A stretch of 64,000 nucleotides of DNA from Candidatus Thiosymbion sp. (lineage in GTDB: Bacteria; Pseudomonadota; Gammaproteobacteria; Chromatiales; Chromatiaceae): assembly GCA_018435665.1 (NCBI GenBank), contig JAHDND010000025.1, forward strand, positions 48,081 through 112,080, written 5' to 3'. Made by a program: the position numbers and the translations under genes. Positions within the stretch are counted from its first letter, which is position 1; every line of letters begins with the position of its first letter. Below are positions 11,343 to 21,218 of the stretch, in pieces. The notes beneath the pieces are model-generated. The model did not search any database, had not been told where the DNA came from, and saw nothing but the letters and a program-made list of their open reading frames with translations.

Positions 11343-12418
11343 GGGTGGATCTCGGCAAGGCAGGCGGCGGCGATATGGCCGGCGGCGTCCGGCGCGGCGA
11401 GGGCGCGGGCGGCCTCCGCCATGGCCAGCAGGCGGGGCCGGTCCCCCAGCAGGCGGCTCAGGACGGCACTCAGATGGGCGGGGTTCAGTTGGGTCTGGGG
11501 GAGGATTTCGGCGCCCCCCCCGTTCGCCAGCACGCGGGCGTTGGCCGTCTGGTGGTCGTCCACCGCATGGGGATAGGGCACCAACACGGCGCCCAGACCG
11601 GCGGCGGCCAGTTCCGACACCGTGAGGGCGCCGGCGCGGCATAGTACCAGATCCGCCCAGCCATAGGCCGCCGCCATGTCTGCGATGAAGGGGCTGACCT
11701 CGGCGGTGACGCCGGCCGCGGCATAGGCCTGGCGGGCGATCTCTAGGGTCTGCTCCCCGGCCTGATGGCGGACCAGGGGCCGGAGCTCGTGTGGTAGCAG
11801 GGCCAGGGCCGGGGCGACCTGCTCGTTGAGGGCGCGGGCGCCGAGGGAGCCACCCACCACCAGCAGGCGCGCGGGTCCCTGGCGGTTGGCCAGGCGCTCC
11901 CCCGGCGGCGGCAGGGCGGCGATGGCCGGGCGCACCGGATTACCGCAGGTCTCGGCCCGCCGCCCGGATGGGAAGCTGTCCGGAAAGGCCTGGAAGACCC
12001 GCCGCGCCAGGCGCGCCAGCCAGCGATTGGTCAGCCCCGGCACCCGGTTCTGCTCCTGGATGATCAGGGGGATACCCAACAGCCAGGCCATGACCCCGCC
12101 GGGGCCGGAGGCGAACCCGCCCATGCCCAACACCAGATCCGGCCGGCGGCGGCGCAGAATGCCCGCCGCCTGCCACAGGGCCAGGGCCAGCTTGCCCGGC
12201 GCGGCCAGCAGGGCCAGCGCCCCCCGGCCCCGCAGGCCCTCGATCCCCAGCCACTCGATGGGGAAGCCCTGTTCGGGCACCAGGCGGGCCTCCATGCGAT
12301 TGCGGGTGCCGATCCAGAAGACCTCGTGCCCCTGGGCGCGCAGGCGTTCCGCCACCGCCAGGGCGGGAAAGACATGACCGCCGGTCCCCCCGGCCATGAT
12401 GGCTAGGCGCGCGCCCAT
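11339..12418 (-). CDS. murG: MurG glycosyltransferase (lipid II synthase)
   Basis: GT28 family enzyme at the inner face of the membrane that transfers GlcNAc to lipid I, making lipid II. It is 359 residues from ATG 12418 ([20 protein letters not shown]). The donor/acceptor loop [18 protein letters not shown], the second G-loop [16 protein letters not shown] and the UDP-binding helix [24 protein letters not shown] are all present. The start overlaps the end of ftsW by 16 bases, suggesting coupled translation. Upstream in-frame codons lie inside ftsW and show no homology. Confidence 0.97.
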   Translation of the reverse strand: MGARLAIMAGGTGGHVFPALAVAERLRAQGHEVFWIGTRNRMEARLVPEQGFPIEWLGIEGLRGRGALALLAAPGKLALALWQAAGILRRRRPDLVLGMGGFASGPGGVMAWLLGIPLIIQEQNRVPGLTNRWLARLARRVFQAFPDSFPSGRRAETCGNPVRPAIAALPPPGERLANRQGPARLLVVGGSLGARALNEQVAPALALLPHELRPLVRHQAGEQTLEIARQAYAAAGVTAEVSPFIADMAAAYGWADLVLCRAGALTVSELAAAGLGAVLVPYPHAVDDHQTANARVLANGGGAEILPQTQLNPAHLSAVLSRLLGDRPRLLAMAEAARALAAPDAAGHIAAACLAEIHP

Positions 12419-13650
12419 TTCACCCTGCCGCTGCCCGCGGCGGTGGCCGCGGCCTGAGGATCGTGCCGTGTCTCCAGATCGATGCGCAGCAGCACGGCGA
12501 TGATCATGCAGGCCACGATCAGGCTGTTGCTGCCATAGCTGAGAAAGGGCAGGGTAAGACCCTTGGTCGGCAGGAGCCCGACATTGACCCCGATATTGAT
12601 CAAGCCCTGAAGCCCCAGACCCAGGCCGAAGCCCTGCGCCAGGTAGGCATCGAAGTGGCGTCCCACCTGGCGGGCGCGAAAGCCGATCTGGAAGGCGCGC
12701 CAGACGATGACCCCCAGGGCCGCCGTCACCAGCAGGACCCCGGCCAGGCCCAGTTCCTCGCCAATCACGGCGATGATGAAGTCGGTGTGGGCCTCGGGCA
12801 GATAGAACTGCTTCTGGATGCCGTTGCCCAGGCCCACCCCGGCCCACTCGCCCCGGCCAAAGGCGATCAGGGCCTGGCTGAGCTGGAACCCGGTGTTATA
12901 GGGATCGGCCCAGGGGTCCAGGTAGGAGGTCACCCGTTGCAGACGGTAGGGCGAGGACAGCACCAGGCCGATCCCCGACAGGACCACGGCCAATCCCAGC
13001 CCCCCGAAATAGAGCAGGCGGACCCCGCCGAGAAAAAGCATGCCCATGACCGTCGCCATCAGGACCACCGTGGTGCCGAAGTCCGGTTCGGCCATGATCA
13101 GGGTGGCGGCGATGACGATCAGGGCCATGGGCTTGAAGAAGCCCAGGAGGCTCGTCTCCACCTCTTCCCGCCGCCGGACCAGGTAGCCGGCAATGAAGAT
13201 GACGGCGAAGAACTTCATCAACTCCGAGCTCTGGAGGTTGAGGGGCCCCAGGGGTATCCAGCGGGTGGCGCCGTTGACATTGCGCCCCAGGCCCGGAATC
13301 AGGACCAGAACCAGCAGCAGCAGACCGACGAAGAACAGCAGGGTCCCCTGACGTTCCCAGACGCGGATGGGCACCAGCAGGACGCTCAGGGCCGCGGAGA
13401 GGGCCAGGACCAGGGCGGCACCGTGGCGCAGGACGAAGTGGAAGGGATTGCCAAAGGTGCGGTCGGCGATCGGCATGGAGGCCGAGGCCACCATGATGAA
13501 GCCCAGGCTGACCAAGGCCGCCGCGCAGACCAGTAGCGCCCAGTCCATGTCCGGTAGCCGGGGGGCGCGCTGGCGGTGGGAAAGGGTCCGCACGCTCCCT
13601 TCCGGCGAACCTGGTGAGGAACTCATGTGCTGATTGATGAGCGTGCTCAC
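12403..13650 (-). CDS. ftsW: Peptidoglycan glycosyltransferase FtsW
   Basis: SEDS-family polymerase of the divisome, working with FtsI. The 415-residue polytopic protein has about ten transmembrane segments. The conserved stretch GATRWIPLGPLNLQSSELMK and the C-terminal GVNVGLLPTKGLTLPFLSYG are readable. The N-terminal ~40 residues are cytoplasmic and basic. It starts at ATG 13650, overlapping the murD stop as ATGA. The tail is short and rich in Ala/Arg. Confidence 0.96.
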   Translation of the reverse strand: MSTLINQHMSSSPGSPEGSVRTLSHRQRAPRLPDMDWALLVCAAALVSLGFIMVASASMPIADRTFGNPFHFVLRHGAALVLALSAALSVLLVPIRVWERQGTLLFFVGLLLLVLVLIPGLGRNVNGATRWIPLGPLNLQSSELMKFFAVIFIAGYLVRRREEVETSLLGFFKPMALIVIAATLIMAEPDFGTTVVLMATVMGMLFLGGVRLLYFGGLGLAVVLSGIGLVLSSPYRLQRVTSYLDPWADPYNTGFQLSQALIAFGRGEWAGVGLGNGIQKQFYLPEAHTDFIIAVIGEELGLAGVLLVTAALGVIVWRAFQIGFRARQVGRHFDAYLAQGFGLGLGLQGLINIGVNVGLLPTKGLTLPFLSYGSNSLIVACMIIAVLLRIDLETRHDPQAAATAAGSGRVKWARA

Positions 13651-15044
13651 GGACCGAGCCCCTCCACGGCGGCGACGAAGACCCGGCCCCGGTGTTCGTA
13701 GTTGTCGAACATGTCGAAACTGGCGCAGGCCGGGGAGAGCAGGACGGCATCGCCGGGCTGGGCCAGTTGGGCCGCGAGCCGCACGGCCTCGTCCAGGTCC
13801 CGGGCCCGGTGGGTCGGCACCCGCCCCGCCATCGCCTGCTCTATGAGCGGGGCATCACGGCCGATGAGGATCAGGGTGCGGGCGGTTTCGGCCACCGCCT
13901 CCGCCAGCTCGGTGAAATCGGCGCCCTTGCCCTCGCCCCCGGCGATGAGCAGCGCCCGCCCGGGACGCTGGGGATTGATCAGGCCCCGTAGGGCGGCCAC
14001 CGTGGCCCCGGGGTTGGTGCCCTTGGAATCGTCGAACCAACGGACCCCCCGGCGCTCCGCCACCAGGACGGTGCGATGGGCCAGACCCCGGAAGCCCCGC
14101 AGGGCGGCCAACCGCGCCGCCAGGGGCAGGCCGCAGACCTCCCCCAAGGCCAGGGCGGCCAGGGAATTGGCCAGGTTGTGGTGACCGGCCAGGGGCAGTT
14201 CGTCCGCCCGCAGCAACGGCTCCTCCCCCCGGGCCAGCCAGGTGTTGCCCCCGACCTCCCGCAGCCCATAGTCGGCCACCGTCAGGGGGGTGTCCCGCGG
14301 CGTCCCGAGCCCGAACCAGCGATCCTCCGCCGCCAGCCCGGTCATGGCCGCCACCCGCGGATCATCGCGATTCAGCAGCCCCACCTCGGCCCCCCGGAGC
14401 AGGCTGGCCTTGGTCGCCGCGTAGGCCTCCAGGCTGGGGTAACGATCCAGATGATCCGCCGAGATATTGAGGACCGTCGCCACCCGCGGCCGCAGCGAGC
14501 GGGTGGTCTCCAACTGGAAGCTCGACAGCTCCAGGACATAGAGCTCGATGGCGGGGTCGAGGAGGTCCAGGGCTGGTTCGCCCAGATTGCCGCCCACGGC
14601 GGTCCGCAGGCCGCTGGCCCGGGCCATCTCCCCCACCAGGGTGGTGACCGTGCTCTTGCCGTTGGAACCAGTGATCGCCACCACCGGGGCCTGGACCGCC
14701 CGGGCGAAGAGCTCGATGTCCCCCACCACCTCGACCCCGCGGCCGATGGCCGGGGCCAGGCGGGGATCACTGAGGGCAATACCGGGGCTCACCACCAGGC
14801 GCTCGGCCACCGCCAGGGCCGCCGCGTCAAAGTCGCCCAGGAAGAGGGGCAAGTCTGGTAGTTCCTCCCGCACCGCCGCCAACCCCGGGGGTTGGGGACG
14901 GCTGTCGGTGACCGCCACCGGGATGCCCTGGGCACGCAGGTAACGGGCGCAGGAGAGACCCGTCTTGCCCAGGCCCAGGATCAGGGTCTTGGGCTGGCCC
15001 CCGGGGCCGGTTGCGGGGTCGGGATGGTGAAAGAGGTCGTGCAT
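13647..15044 (-). CDS. murD: UDP-N-acetylmuramoyl-L-alanine--D-glutamate ligase MurD
   Basis: Second Mur ligase, adding D-Glu. It has 465 residues. The N-terminal Rossmann motif LILGLGKTGLSCARYLRA is near residue 22, the P-loop TGSNGKSTVTTLVGEM near residue 123, NISADHLDRYPSLEAY near residue 195, and the C-terminal WFDDSKGTNPGATVAALRG near residue 335. The amino end (MHDLFHHPDPATGPGG) is slightly longer than E. coli MurD. A gap of only 19 bases separates it from mraY. Confidence 0.96.
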   Translation of the reverse strand: MHDLFHHPDPATGPGGQPKTLILGLGKTGLSCARYLRAQGIPVAVTDSRPQPPGLAAVREELPDLPLFLGDFDAAALAVAERLVVSPGIALSDPRLAPAIGRGVEVVGDIELFARAVQAPVVAITGSNGKSTVTTLVGEMARASGLRTAVGGNLGEPALDLLDPAIELYVLELSSFQLETTRSLRPRVATVLNISADHLDRYPSLEAYAATKASLLRGAEVGLLNRDDPRVAAMTGLAAEDRWFGLGTPRDTPLTVADYGLREVGGNTWLARGEEPLLRADELPLAGHHNLANSLAALALGEVCGLPLAARLAALRGFRGLAHRTVLVAERRGVRWFDDSKGTNPGATVAALRGLINPQRPGRALLIAGGEGKGADFTELAEAVAETARTLILIGRDAPLIEQAMAGRVPTHRARDLDEAVRLAAQLAQPGDAVLLSPACASFDMFDNYEHRGRVFVAAVEGLGP

Positions 15045-15063
15045 GACGCTACCCGGCTTTCGC

Positions 15064-16146
15064 TCAGCGGATCTTCAGGCTCGCCAGTCCCACCAGGACC
15101 AGGATGACGGTCACGATCCAGAAGCGGACGATGACCCGCGGCTCCGGCCAGCCCTGGAGTTCGAAGTGATGATGGAGGGGCGCCATGCGGAAGATGCGCT
15201 TGCCGGTCATCTTGAAGGAGGCAACCTGGAGCATGACCGAGAGGGTCTCGGCGACGAAGACCCCCCCCATGATCAGCAGCACCAGCTCCTGGCGGACGAC
15301 CACCGCCACCACGCCCAGGGCAGCGCCCAGGGCCAGGGCGCCCACGTCACCCATGAAGACCTGGGCCGGATAGGCGTTGAACCAGAGAAACCCCAGGCCG
15401 GCCCCCACCAGGGCCGAGCAGAAGACCACCACCTCCCCCACGCCGGGGACGCTGGGGATGCGCAGATAGTCGGCGAAATTGGCATGGCCCGAGGCATAGA
15501 CGAAGATCCCCAGGGCCCCGGCGACCAGCACCGTGGGCATGACCGCCAGCCCGTCCAGGCCATCGGTGAGATTGACCGCGTTGCTCGAACCGACGATGAC
15601 CAGGTAGGTCAGGAGGATGTACCAGGGGCCCAGTTGCACCGAGACATCCTTGAGATAGGGGATCAGCAGGGCGGTCTCCGCCGGGGTCTCGGCGAGGCCG
15701 TAGAGCAGGACGGCGGCGATCAGGCCGACCACCGACTGCCAGAGGTACTTGTAGCGCGCCGCCAGGCCCCGGGGGTTGCGCAACACCAGCTTCTTGTAGT
15801 CATCCACCAGGCCGATGGCGCCGAAGGCCAGGGTCACCAGCAGGACGATCCAGACATAGAGATTGGCCAGATTCGACCACAGCAGGGTGCTAATCCCGAC
15901 GCCCACCAACATCAGAGCCCCGCCCATGGTGGGGGTCCCGGCCTTGGACAGGTGGGACCGGGGACCGTCATCGCGCACTGTCTGGCCGATCTTGTACTGG
16001 CGCAGCCGGCGGATCATGGCCGGCCCGACGACGAAGGAGATGATCAGGGCCGTGAGGACCCCCAAGATGCCGCGCAGGGTCAGATAGCGGAAGACACTGA
16101 AACCGCTATTAAATTGAGTTAGCCAATCGGTCAGATAGAGGAGCAA
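15064..16146 (-). CDS. mraY: Phospho-N-acetylmuramoyl-pentapeptide-transferase MraY
   Basis: Polytopic inner-membrane enzyme that makes lipid I from undecaprenyl phosphate and UDP-MurNAc-pentapeptide. The 360-residue protein is exactly the usual size, with ten predicted membrane segments. Signature loops are present: [18 protein letters not shown], the Mg-binding [17 protein letters not shown], and [19 protein letters not shown] near the end. It starts three bases after the murF stop. Confidence 0.98.
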   Translation of the reverse strand: MLLYLTDWLTQFNSGFSVFRYLTLRGILGVLTALIISFVVGPAMIRRLRQYKIGQTVRDDGPRSHLSKAGTPTMGGALMLVGVGISTLLWSNLANLYVWIVLLVTLAFGAIGLVDDYKKLVLRNPRGLAARYKYLWQSVVGLIAAVLLYGLAETPAETALLIPYLKDVSVQLGPWYILLTYLVIVGSSNAVNLTDGLDGLAVMPTVLVAGALGIFVYASGHANFADYLRIPSVPGVGEVVVFCSALVGAGLGFLWFNAYPAQVFMGDVGALALGAALGVVAVVVRQELVLLIMGGVFVAETLSVMLQVASFKMTGKRIFRMAPLHHHFELQGWPEPRVIVRFWIVTVILVLVGLASLKIR

Positions 16147-16149
16147 GCT

Positions 16150-17604
16150 TCAGCCCTCCCAGGGGGCGCAGAGGGCATCCGCCACCCGGTCCATGGCCGA
16201 GCGCCGCGAGCCTTTGATGAGGACCAGATCGCCTGGCGCCAGGTCCTGGCGCAGGCGGGCGATGAGATCCGCTTGGTAGGTGAAATGACGGGCCGGGCCG
16301 GCGCCGAAACCCTCGGCCGCCGCGGCGCTGAGGCTGCCCACCGTGTAGAGCGCCGCCACCCCGGCCGCCCGGGCCACCTCGCCCAACCGGTGGTGCAGTT
16401 CCCGGGCCTCGGGGCCCAACTCGCCCAGGTCCCCCAGCACCAGGACCGGGCGACCCGACAGGTCCCGGAGCACGGCGATGGCCGCCTCCACCGAGTCGGG
16501 ATTGGCGTTATAGCTGTCGTCGATCAGGCGGGGCCCGCCGGGGACCGGGCGAGGGAAGAGGCGCCCGGGGACGGGACCCATGGTCGCGAGACCGGCCCGG
16601 ATGAGGTCGGGGGTCAACCCCAGCGCCCGGGCCATGGCCACGGCCACCAGGGCGTTGCGGACATTGTGGCCACCCGCCAGGGACAGGTCCAGATCCAGGT
16701 CCCGATCCAGGGCGGGGCCCGTGACCCGGAAGGTCGTGCGAAAACCCGCCTCGTCCCAGCGGGTCCGCACCGCGCTCAGGTCCACGACCAGATCGGCGCC
16801 GGAGTCAACCTCACAGCCAGGGCCTGGGCCAGGGGCCATGCCGGGCGCGGCGCAGGTCAGGCAGGCGCGATCCACGGCCAGTTGCCGCCAGAGGCCCGCC
16901 CAGGGGGAGTCGGCGGGGAAGACGAAGGTGCCCCCGGGGCGCAGCCCCTGGACGATCTCCCCCTTGGCCCGGGCCACGCCCTCCAGGCTGCCGAAACCCT
17001 CCAGGTGGGCCCGCCCGGCATTGGTGATGGCCACCACCTCCGGGCGGGCGATGTTCGTCAGATAGGCGATCTCCCCGGGATGGTTGGCGCCCATCTCCAG
17101 CACTAGGAAGTCCTCCTCCCCCGCCTCCAGCAGGGTCAGGGGCAGGCCGATGTCGTTGTTGAGGTTGCCGCGGGTCGCCCGCACTCGCCCCACCTGGGCG
17201 AGGATGGCGGCGATCATCTCCTTGGTCGTGGTCTTGCCATTGCTCCCGGTCAGGGCCACCACCCGGCCGGGGAAGACCTCGCGATGGGCGGCCGCCAGCC
17301 GTCCCAGGGCCAGACGGCTGTCCGCCACCCGCCACTGGGGCAGGTCGACGGCCAGGGGGCGCTCGACCATCAGGGCCACGGCGCCGGCCTCGCGGGCGGC
17401 GGCGGCATGGTCATGGCCGTCGTGGCGCTCGCCGCGCAGGGCGACGAAGAGGCGACCGTCAAGCGGCTGGCGACTGTCGATGCCGACCCCGCGGAAGCCG
17501 ACATCGGCCCCGGACAGTTGACCACCCACCCGGGCGATGGCCTGGCTCAGGGTCCAGCACAAGGGCCGGGATGGGGTCAAGTCCGCTCGGATGGCCACGC
17601 TCAT
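16150..17604 (-). CDS. murF: UDP-N-acetylmuramoyl-tripeptide--D-alanyl-D-alanine ligase MurF
   Basis: Last Mur ligase, adding D-Ala-D-Ala to the UDP-MurNAc tripeptide. It has 484 residues. The substrate-binding N domain carries GVGIDSRQPLDGRLFVALRG near residue 40, the P-loop is ALTGSNGKTTTKEMIAAIL near residue 115, and the C domain contains LIDDSYNANPDSVEAAIAVL near residue 345. The ATG at 17604 overlaps the murE stop (ATGA). An internal Gly/Pro-rich stretch near residues 245-255 is a minor local insertion. Confidence 0.97.
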   Translation of the reverse strand: MSVAIRADLTPSRPLCWTLSQAIARVGGQLSGADVGFRGVGIDSRQPLDGRLFVALRGERHDGHDHAAAAREAGAVALMVERPLAVDLPQWRVADSRLALGRLAAAHREVFPGRVVALTGSNGKTTTKEMIAAILAQVGRVRATRGNLNNDIGLPLTLLEAGEEDFLVLEMGANHPGEIAYLTNIARPEVVAITNAGRAHLEGFGSLEGVARAKGEIVQGLRPGGTFVFPADSPWAGLWRQLAVDRACLTCAAPGMAPGPGPGCEVDSGADLVVDLSAVRTRWDEAGFRTTFRVTGPALDRDLDLDLSLAGGHNVRNALVAVAMARALGLTPDLIRAGLATMGPVPGRLFPRPVPGGPRLIDDSYNANPDSVEAAIAVLRDLSGRPVLVLGDLGELGPEARELHHRLGEVARAAGVAALYTVGSLSAAAAEGFGAGPARHFTYQADLIARLRQDLAPGDLVLIKGSRRSAMDRVADALCAPWEG

Positions 17605-19187
17605 GCGGCGTCCTCCAGACTCGGGGCCCAGATGCGTTCGCTCAAGGCCTGCTGGACCTGGGCGCGGTCGCTGAAGTGGACCTTGCGCTCCCCCAGGTCC
17701 TGCACCGTCTCGTGCCCCTTCCCCGCCACCAGCACCAGGTCATCGCGCCCGGCGATGGCGATGGCGCGGCGAATGGCCAGGCCCCGCCGCCGTTCGACGA
17801 TGGCCTTGGCGGGCTGGGCCATACCGGCCTGAATCTGGGCGATGATGGCATCGCCGTCCTCGCCGCGGGGGTTGTCGTCCGTCAGGATCACCTGCTCGGC
17901 CAGCCGCTCCGCCACCGCCCCCATCAGGGGGCGCTTGCCGGCATCCCGCTCGCCACCGCAACCAAAGAGACAAATCAGCCGGCCCCGGGTGTGGGCCCGC
18001 AGATTGCCCAGGGCCTGCTCCAGGGCGTCCGGGGAGTGGGCATAGTCCACCACCACCAGGGGCGCGCCCGCGCCGCCGAATCGTTCCAGTCGCCCGGGCA
18101 CCCCGCGCAGGTGGGTCATGGCCTGGGTGGCGCGTTCCCGGTCCAGGCCCCGGGACAACAGGACCAGAAACACGGCCAGGGCATTGGCGGCGTTGAAGCG
18201 CCCGATCAGGCCCAGTTCCAGGCAAGCCGGTCCGGCACTGGTCTCCAGTTCCAGCCGCATGCCGGCATGACTGGGGGTGAGGGCGCGCAGGCGGGCCCAG
18301 AGCCGGCAAGCCGCCGGGATGGGCCGTTCCGCCTCCAGGGAGAAGCCCCCGACCCGCACCCCGGGGGCCAGATCGCCGAAAATCGCGGGACTCAAGGCAT
18401 CGTCCAGGTTGAGGATGGCCCACTCCAGGCCGGGGGAGCGAAACAACTGGCGCTTGGCCTGGCCATAGCGCGCCATGTCGCCGTGATAATCCAGATGATC
18501 CCGACTCAGGTTGGTGAAAAGGGCATGGGTGAAACGGACCCCCGCCGTACGCCCCTGATCCAGGGCATGAGAGGAGACCTCCATGGCCACGGCACCCACC
18601 CCGCGCTCCCGCAGCGCGGCCAGGGTCTCCTGCAGGGTCACCGGGTCCGGTGTGGTATGGGTGGCCGGCTGGAGATCCCCCGGGAGGCCGATCCCCAGGG
18701 TACCGATCAGGGCACAATCGACCTCATCCGCCAGGGCCTGGGCCAGGTAGTGGGTGACGCTGGTCTTGCCGTTGGTGCCTGTCACGCCCAGGACCGCCAG
18801 TTGCGCGCTGGGGTCCCCGAAGAAGCGTCCCGCCAACCGGCTGGCCTGATGCCGCAGATCGGGCAGGGGGATGACCGGCAGGCCCAGATTGCCGCCCAGG
18901 GCCACCAGGGCGGGGGCATCCCACTGCCCATCGGGTTCGGCGGCAATGGCGCTGGCCCCCCGGGCGCGCGCCTCGGCGACGAACTGGAGCCCGTGCCCAT
19001 GGCTACCATGGCAGGCCAGAAAGAGCCAGCCCGGCTGGATAAGCCGACTGTCCAGGGCCAGACCGGTGACGGTCGGGTTAGCGGCATCCGCCGCGCTGGC
19101 GACTTCATCGGGACCCGGCACCCAATCGGCCAGCAGATCCCACAGCCGCCAGACCGGTCGCCGGGCGAGGGCCAGCCCCCCCGTCAT
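17601..19187 (-). CDS. murE: UDP-N-acetylmuramoyl-L-alanyl-D-glutamate--meso-DAP ligase MurE
   Basis: Third Mur ligase. The motif DNPRGEDGDAI (near residue 435) is the meso-diaminopimelate recognition signature, so this is a Gram-negative-type MurE. The uridine-binding LALDSRLIQPGWLFLACHG is near residue 47 and the P-loop GVTGTNGKTSVTHYLAQAL near residue 135. Length 528 is about 30 longer than E. coli MurE, from small insertions. It starts at ATG 19187, overlapping the ftsI stop (ATGA). Confidence 0.97.
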   Translation of the reverse strand: MTGGLALARRPVWRLWDLLADWVPGPDEVASAADAANPTVTGLALDSRLIQPGWLFLACHGSHGHGLQFVAEARARGASAIAAEPDGQWDAPALVALGGNLGLPVIPLPDLRHQASRLAGRFFGDPSAQLAVLGVTGTNGKTSVTHYLAQALADEVDCALIGTLGIGLPGDLQPATHTTPDPVTLQETLAALRERGVGAVAMEVSSHALDQGRTAGVRFTHALFTNLSRDHLDYHGDMARYGQAKRQLFRSPGLEWAILNLDDALSPAIFGDLAPGVRVGGFSLEAERPIPAACRLWARLRALTPSHAGMRLELETSAGPACLELGLIGRFNAANALAVFLVLLSRGLDRERATQAMTHLRGVPGRLERFGGAGAPLVVVDYAHSPDALEQALGNLRAHTRGRLICLFGCGGERDAGKRPLMGAVAERLAEQVILTDDNPRGEDGDAIIAQIQAGMAQPAKAIVERRRGLAIRRAIAIAGRDDLVLVAGKGHETVQDLGERKVHFSDRAQVQQALSERIWAPSLEDAA

Positions 19188-20941
19188 GGGGTCGCGTCCG
19201 CGCTGGCCATCAGCATCTTCACTTCCGGGTGATCCGGGGGGACATTGAAGAGGCGCAGGGCGCCCTGCATGATGCGGGCGAAGGCCGGGGCCGCCACCAG
19301 GCCGCCGTAGTATTTGCCGGCCCCGGGCTCATCGACCATGACCACCAGGACGAAGCGCGGGTCCTTGGCCGGGGCCATGCCGGCGAAGACCGCCTGGTAG
19401 CGCCCGGCGGCATAGCCACCCCGACCGGCGGACTTCTTGGCGGTACCCGTCTTGCCGGCGACGCTGTAGCCCTCGATGACCGCCTGCTTGGCGGTGCCCT
19501 TGGGGGAGACCACCGTCTCCATCATGGCCCGGACCTCGCGGGCCGTCTTGGCGCTGAGGACCTGCTCGCCGGCGGGCGCCTGGGCCACCTTGAGCAGGCT
19601 GATGGGCTTGAGCAACCCGTCCGCCGCCAGCACCGAGTAGGCACGAGCCAGTTGCAGGGAGGTTACCGACAGGCCGTAACCGAAGGCCTGGGTGGCATAC
19701 TCGAAGTCGGACCAGCGCTTGAAATGGCGGAACCGGCCGGTCTCCTCGCCAGGGAACTGGACACCGGTGGGTTTGCCGAAGCCGACCCGGTCATAGAGGT
19801 TCCAGAGAGTCTCCTTCTTCATGCGCAGGGCCATCTTCACCACGCCGATATTGCTCGACTTGGTGATGACGCTGGTGGTGTCGAGGCGGCCGTAGTTGTG
19901 GATGTCCTTGACGGTGTTGCTGCCCACCGCCAGGGTCCCGGGGCTGGTATCGATGGGGGTGGTCGGCGTCACCAGGCCCTGCTCCAGGGCGGCGGCTACG
20001 ACGAAGGGCTTGATGGTGGAGCCAGGCTCCATGACATCGGTGACGGCCCGATTGCGGCGGGTGCTCTGGTCGCCGTCCTTATCGCCGTTGGGGTTGTAGG
20101 CCGGCTGATTGACCATGGCCAGGATCTCCCCGGTATGGACATCCAGCACCACCGCCGAGGCCGACTTGGCCTTGTGCTCCCGCACCGTGCGCATCAGCTC
20201 CCGGTAGGCGAGATATTGCAGCCGCCGGTCGATGCTCAGTTCCAGGTCCTTGCCGTGGCGCGGCGGGCGCACCCGCTCCACCTCGGCGACCAGTTGCTGA
20301 CGACCGTCCTTGATGACCCGGCGCAGGCCAGGTTCCGCGCCCAACCAGCCATTGAAGGCCAGTTCCATGCCCTCGATGCCTTTATCGTCGACATCCGTGA
20401 AGCCGATGATATGGCCGAAGATCTCCCCACCGGGGTAGAAGCGCTTGTACTCGGTCTCCATGCCCAATTCATGGATCTTGAATTCGTCCTTGATCCGGGC
20501 GACCTCCTCGGCCTGATCGGGTTCGATGCGGCGCTTGAGGTAGATGAAGCCCTTGTTCTGCCGCTCCGCCACCCGCTGCCGCAGGTCCTGGACCGGCAGG
20601 CGCATCGCCTCGGCCAGTTCCCCGATCGCCTCGGGATAGTCCTTGAGCTTGCGGGGGTCGGTCCAGACGCTGGCCACGGGGGAACTGACCGCCAGGGGTT
20701 CGCCGTTGCGGTCGAGGATCATCCCCCGTCGGGCCGGGATCTCCCAGTCGCGCAGATAGCGGGCCTCACCCTCCTCCCGCAGGAATTCCCGCTCCAGCAC
20801 CTGGCGCTGAAAGACGCTCGCCACCACGGCGCAGAGCAGGACACCGAGTCCGCCCAGCAGCAGCAGACTCCGTCCCCGGAAATTGAAGCGCTTCCCCTCG
20901 CGGGCCGGGTCGCTCTTGCGCCGGGCCAGATCAACGTTCAT
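19184..20941 (-). CDS. ftsI: Peptidoglycan D,D-transpeptidase FtsI (PBP3)
   Basis: Septal class B penicillin-binding protein. From ATG 20941 ([19 protein letters not shown]) it is 585 residues. One membrane anchor (SLLLLGGLGVLLCAVVASVF) lies near residues 24-43, then the pedestal domain and the transpeptidase domain. The active-site motifs are complete: SxxK in EPGSTIKPFVVAA, SxN in TKSSNIGVVKMAL and KTG in VAGKTGTAKKSAG. Another in-frame ATG at 20974 would add 11 residues inside ftsL. I prefer 20941, which overlaps the ftsL end by 11 bases. Confidence 0.96.
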   Translation of the reverse strand: MNVDLARRKSDPAREGKRFNFRGRSLLLLGGLGVLLCAVVASVFQRQVLEREFLREEGEARYLRDWEIPARRGMILDRNGEPLAVSSPVASVWTDPRKLKDYPEAIGELAEAMRLPVQDLRQRVAERQNKGFIYLKRRIEPDQAEEVARIKDEFKIHELGMETEYKRFYPGGEIFGHIIGFTDVDDKGIEGMELAFNGWLGAEPGLRRVIKDGRQQLVAEVERVRPPRHGKDLELSIDRRLQYLAYRELMRTVREHKAKSASAVVLDVHTGEILAMVNQPAYNPNGDKDGDQSTRRNRAVTDVMEPGSTIKPFVVAAALEQGLVTPTTPIDTSPGTLAVGSNTVKDIHNYGRLDTTSVITKSSNIGVVKMALRMKKETLWNLYDRVGFGKPTGVQFPGEETGRFRHFKRWSDFEYATQAFGYGLSVTSLQLARAYSVLAADGLLKPISLLKVAQAPAGEQVLSAKTAREVRAMMETVVSPKGTAKQAVIEGYSVAGKTGTAKKSAGRGGYAAGRYQAVFAGMAPAKDPRFVLVVMVDEPGAGKYYGGLVAAPAFARIMQGALRLFNVPPDHPEVKMLMASADATP

Positions 20942-21218
20942 GAACCTTTCCCCCAATGGTTCTGATATCCACACCCCGCGGCATGAACATGTCCAGCCGC
21001 GACCGCGCCGCCGTCTCCACCCGTGGGTGAGTGCCCAGCGCCGCCTCCTCCAGCCGCAGTACGGCCCACTCCTCTTCCAGCCGGTGGAGTTCCCGGGTCA
21101 GTGCCTGCAGATGGATGAATTCGATCCGCGTCTGATACTTGGCATAGACCACCCCGATCCCGGAGGTGACCACGGCCAGGGCCAGGAAGGCGATCAGCAG
21201 CAGATCCCGCAGGCTCAT
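20931..21218 (-). CDS. ftsL: Cell division protein FtsL
   Basis: Small bitopic divisome protein of 95 residues. A transmembrane helix ([26 protein letters not shown]) is followed by a heptad-rich coiled coil ([18 protein letters not shown]) and a short periplasmic tail ([14 protein letters not shown]). It would pair with FtsB and FtsQ. Sequence conservation is low in this family, and the call rests strongly on its place between rsmH and ftsI. The ATG overlaps the rsmH stop (ATGA). Confidence 0.93.
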   Translation of the reverse strand: MSLRDLLLIAFLALAVVTSGIGVVYAKYQTRIEFIHLQALTRELHRLEEEWAVLRLEEAALGTHPRVETAARSRLDMFMPRGVDIRTIGGKVHER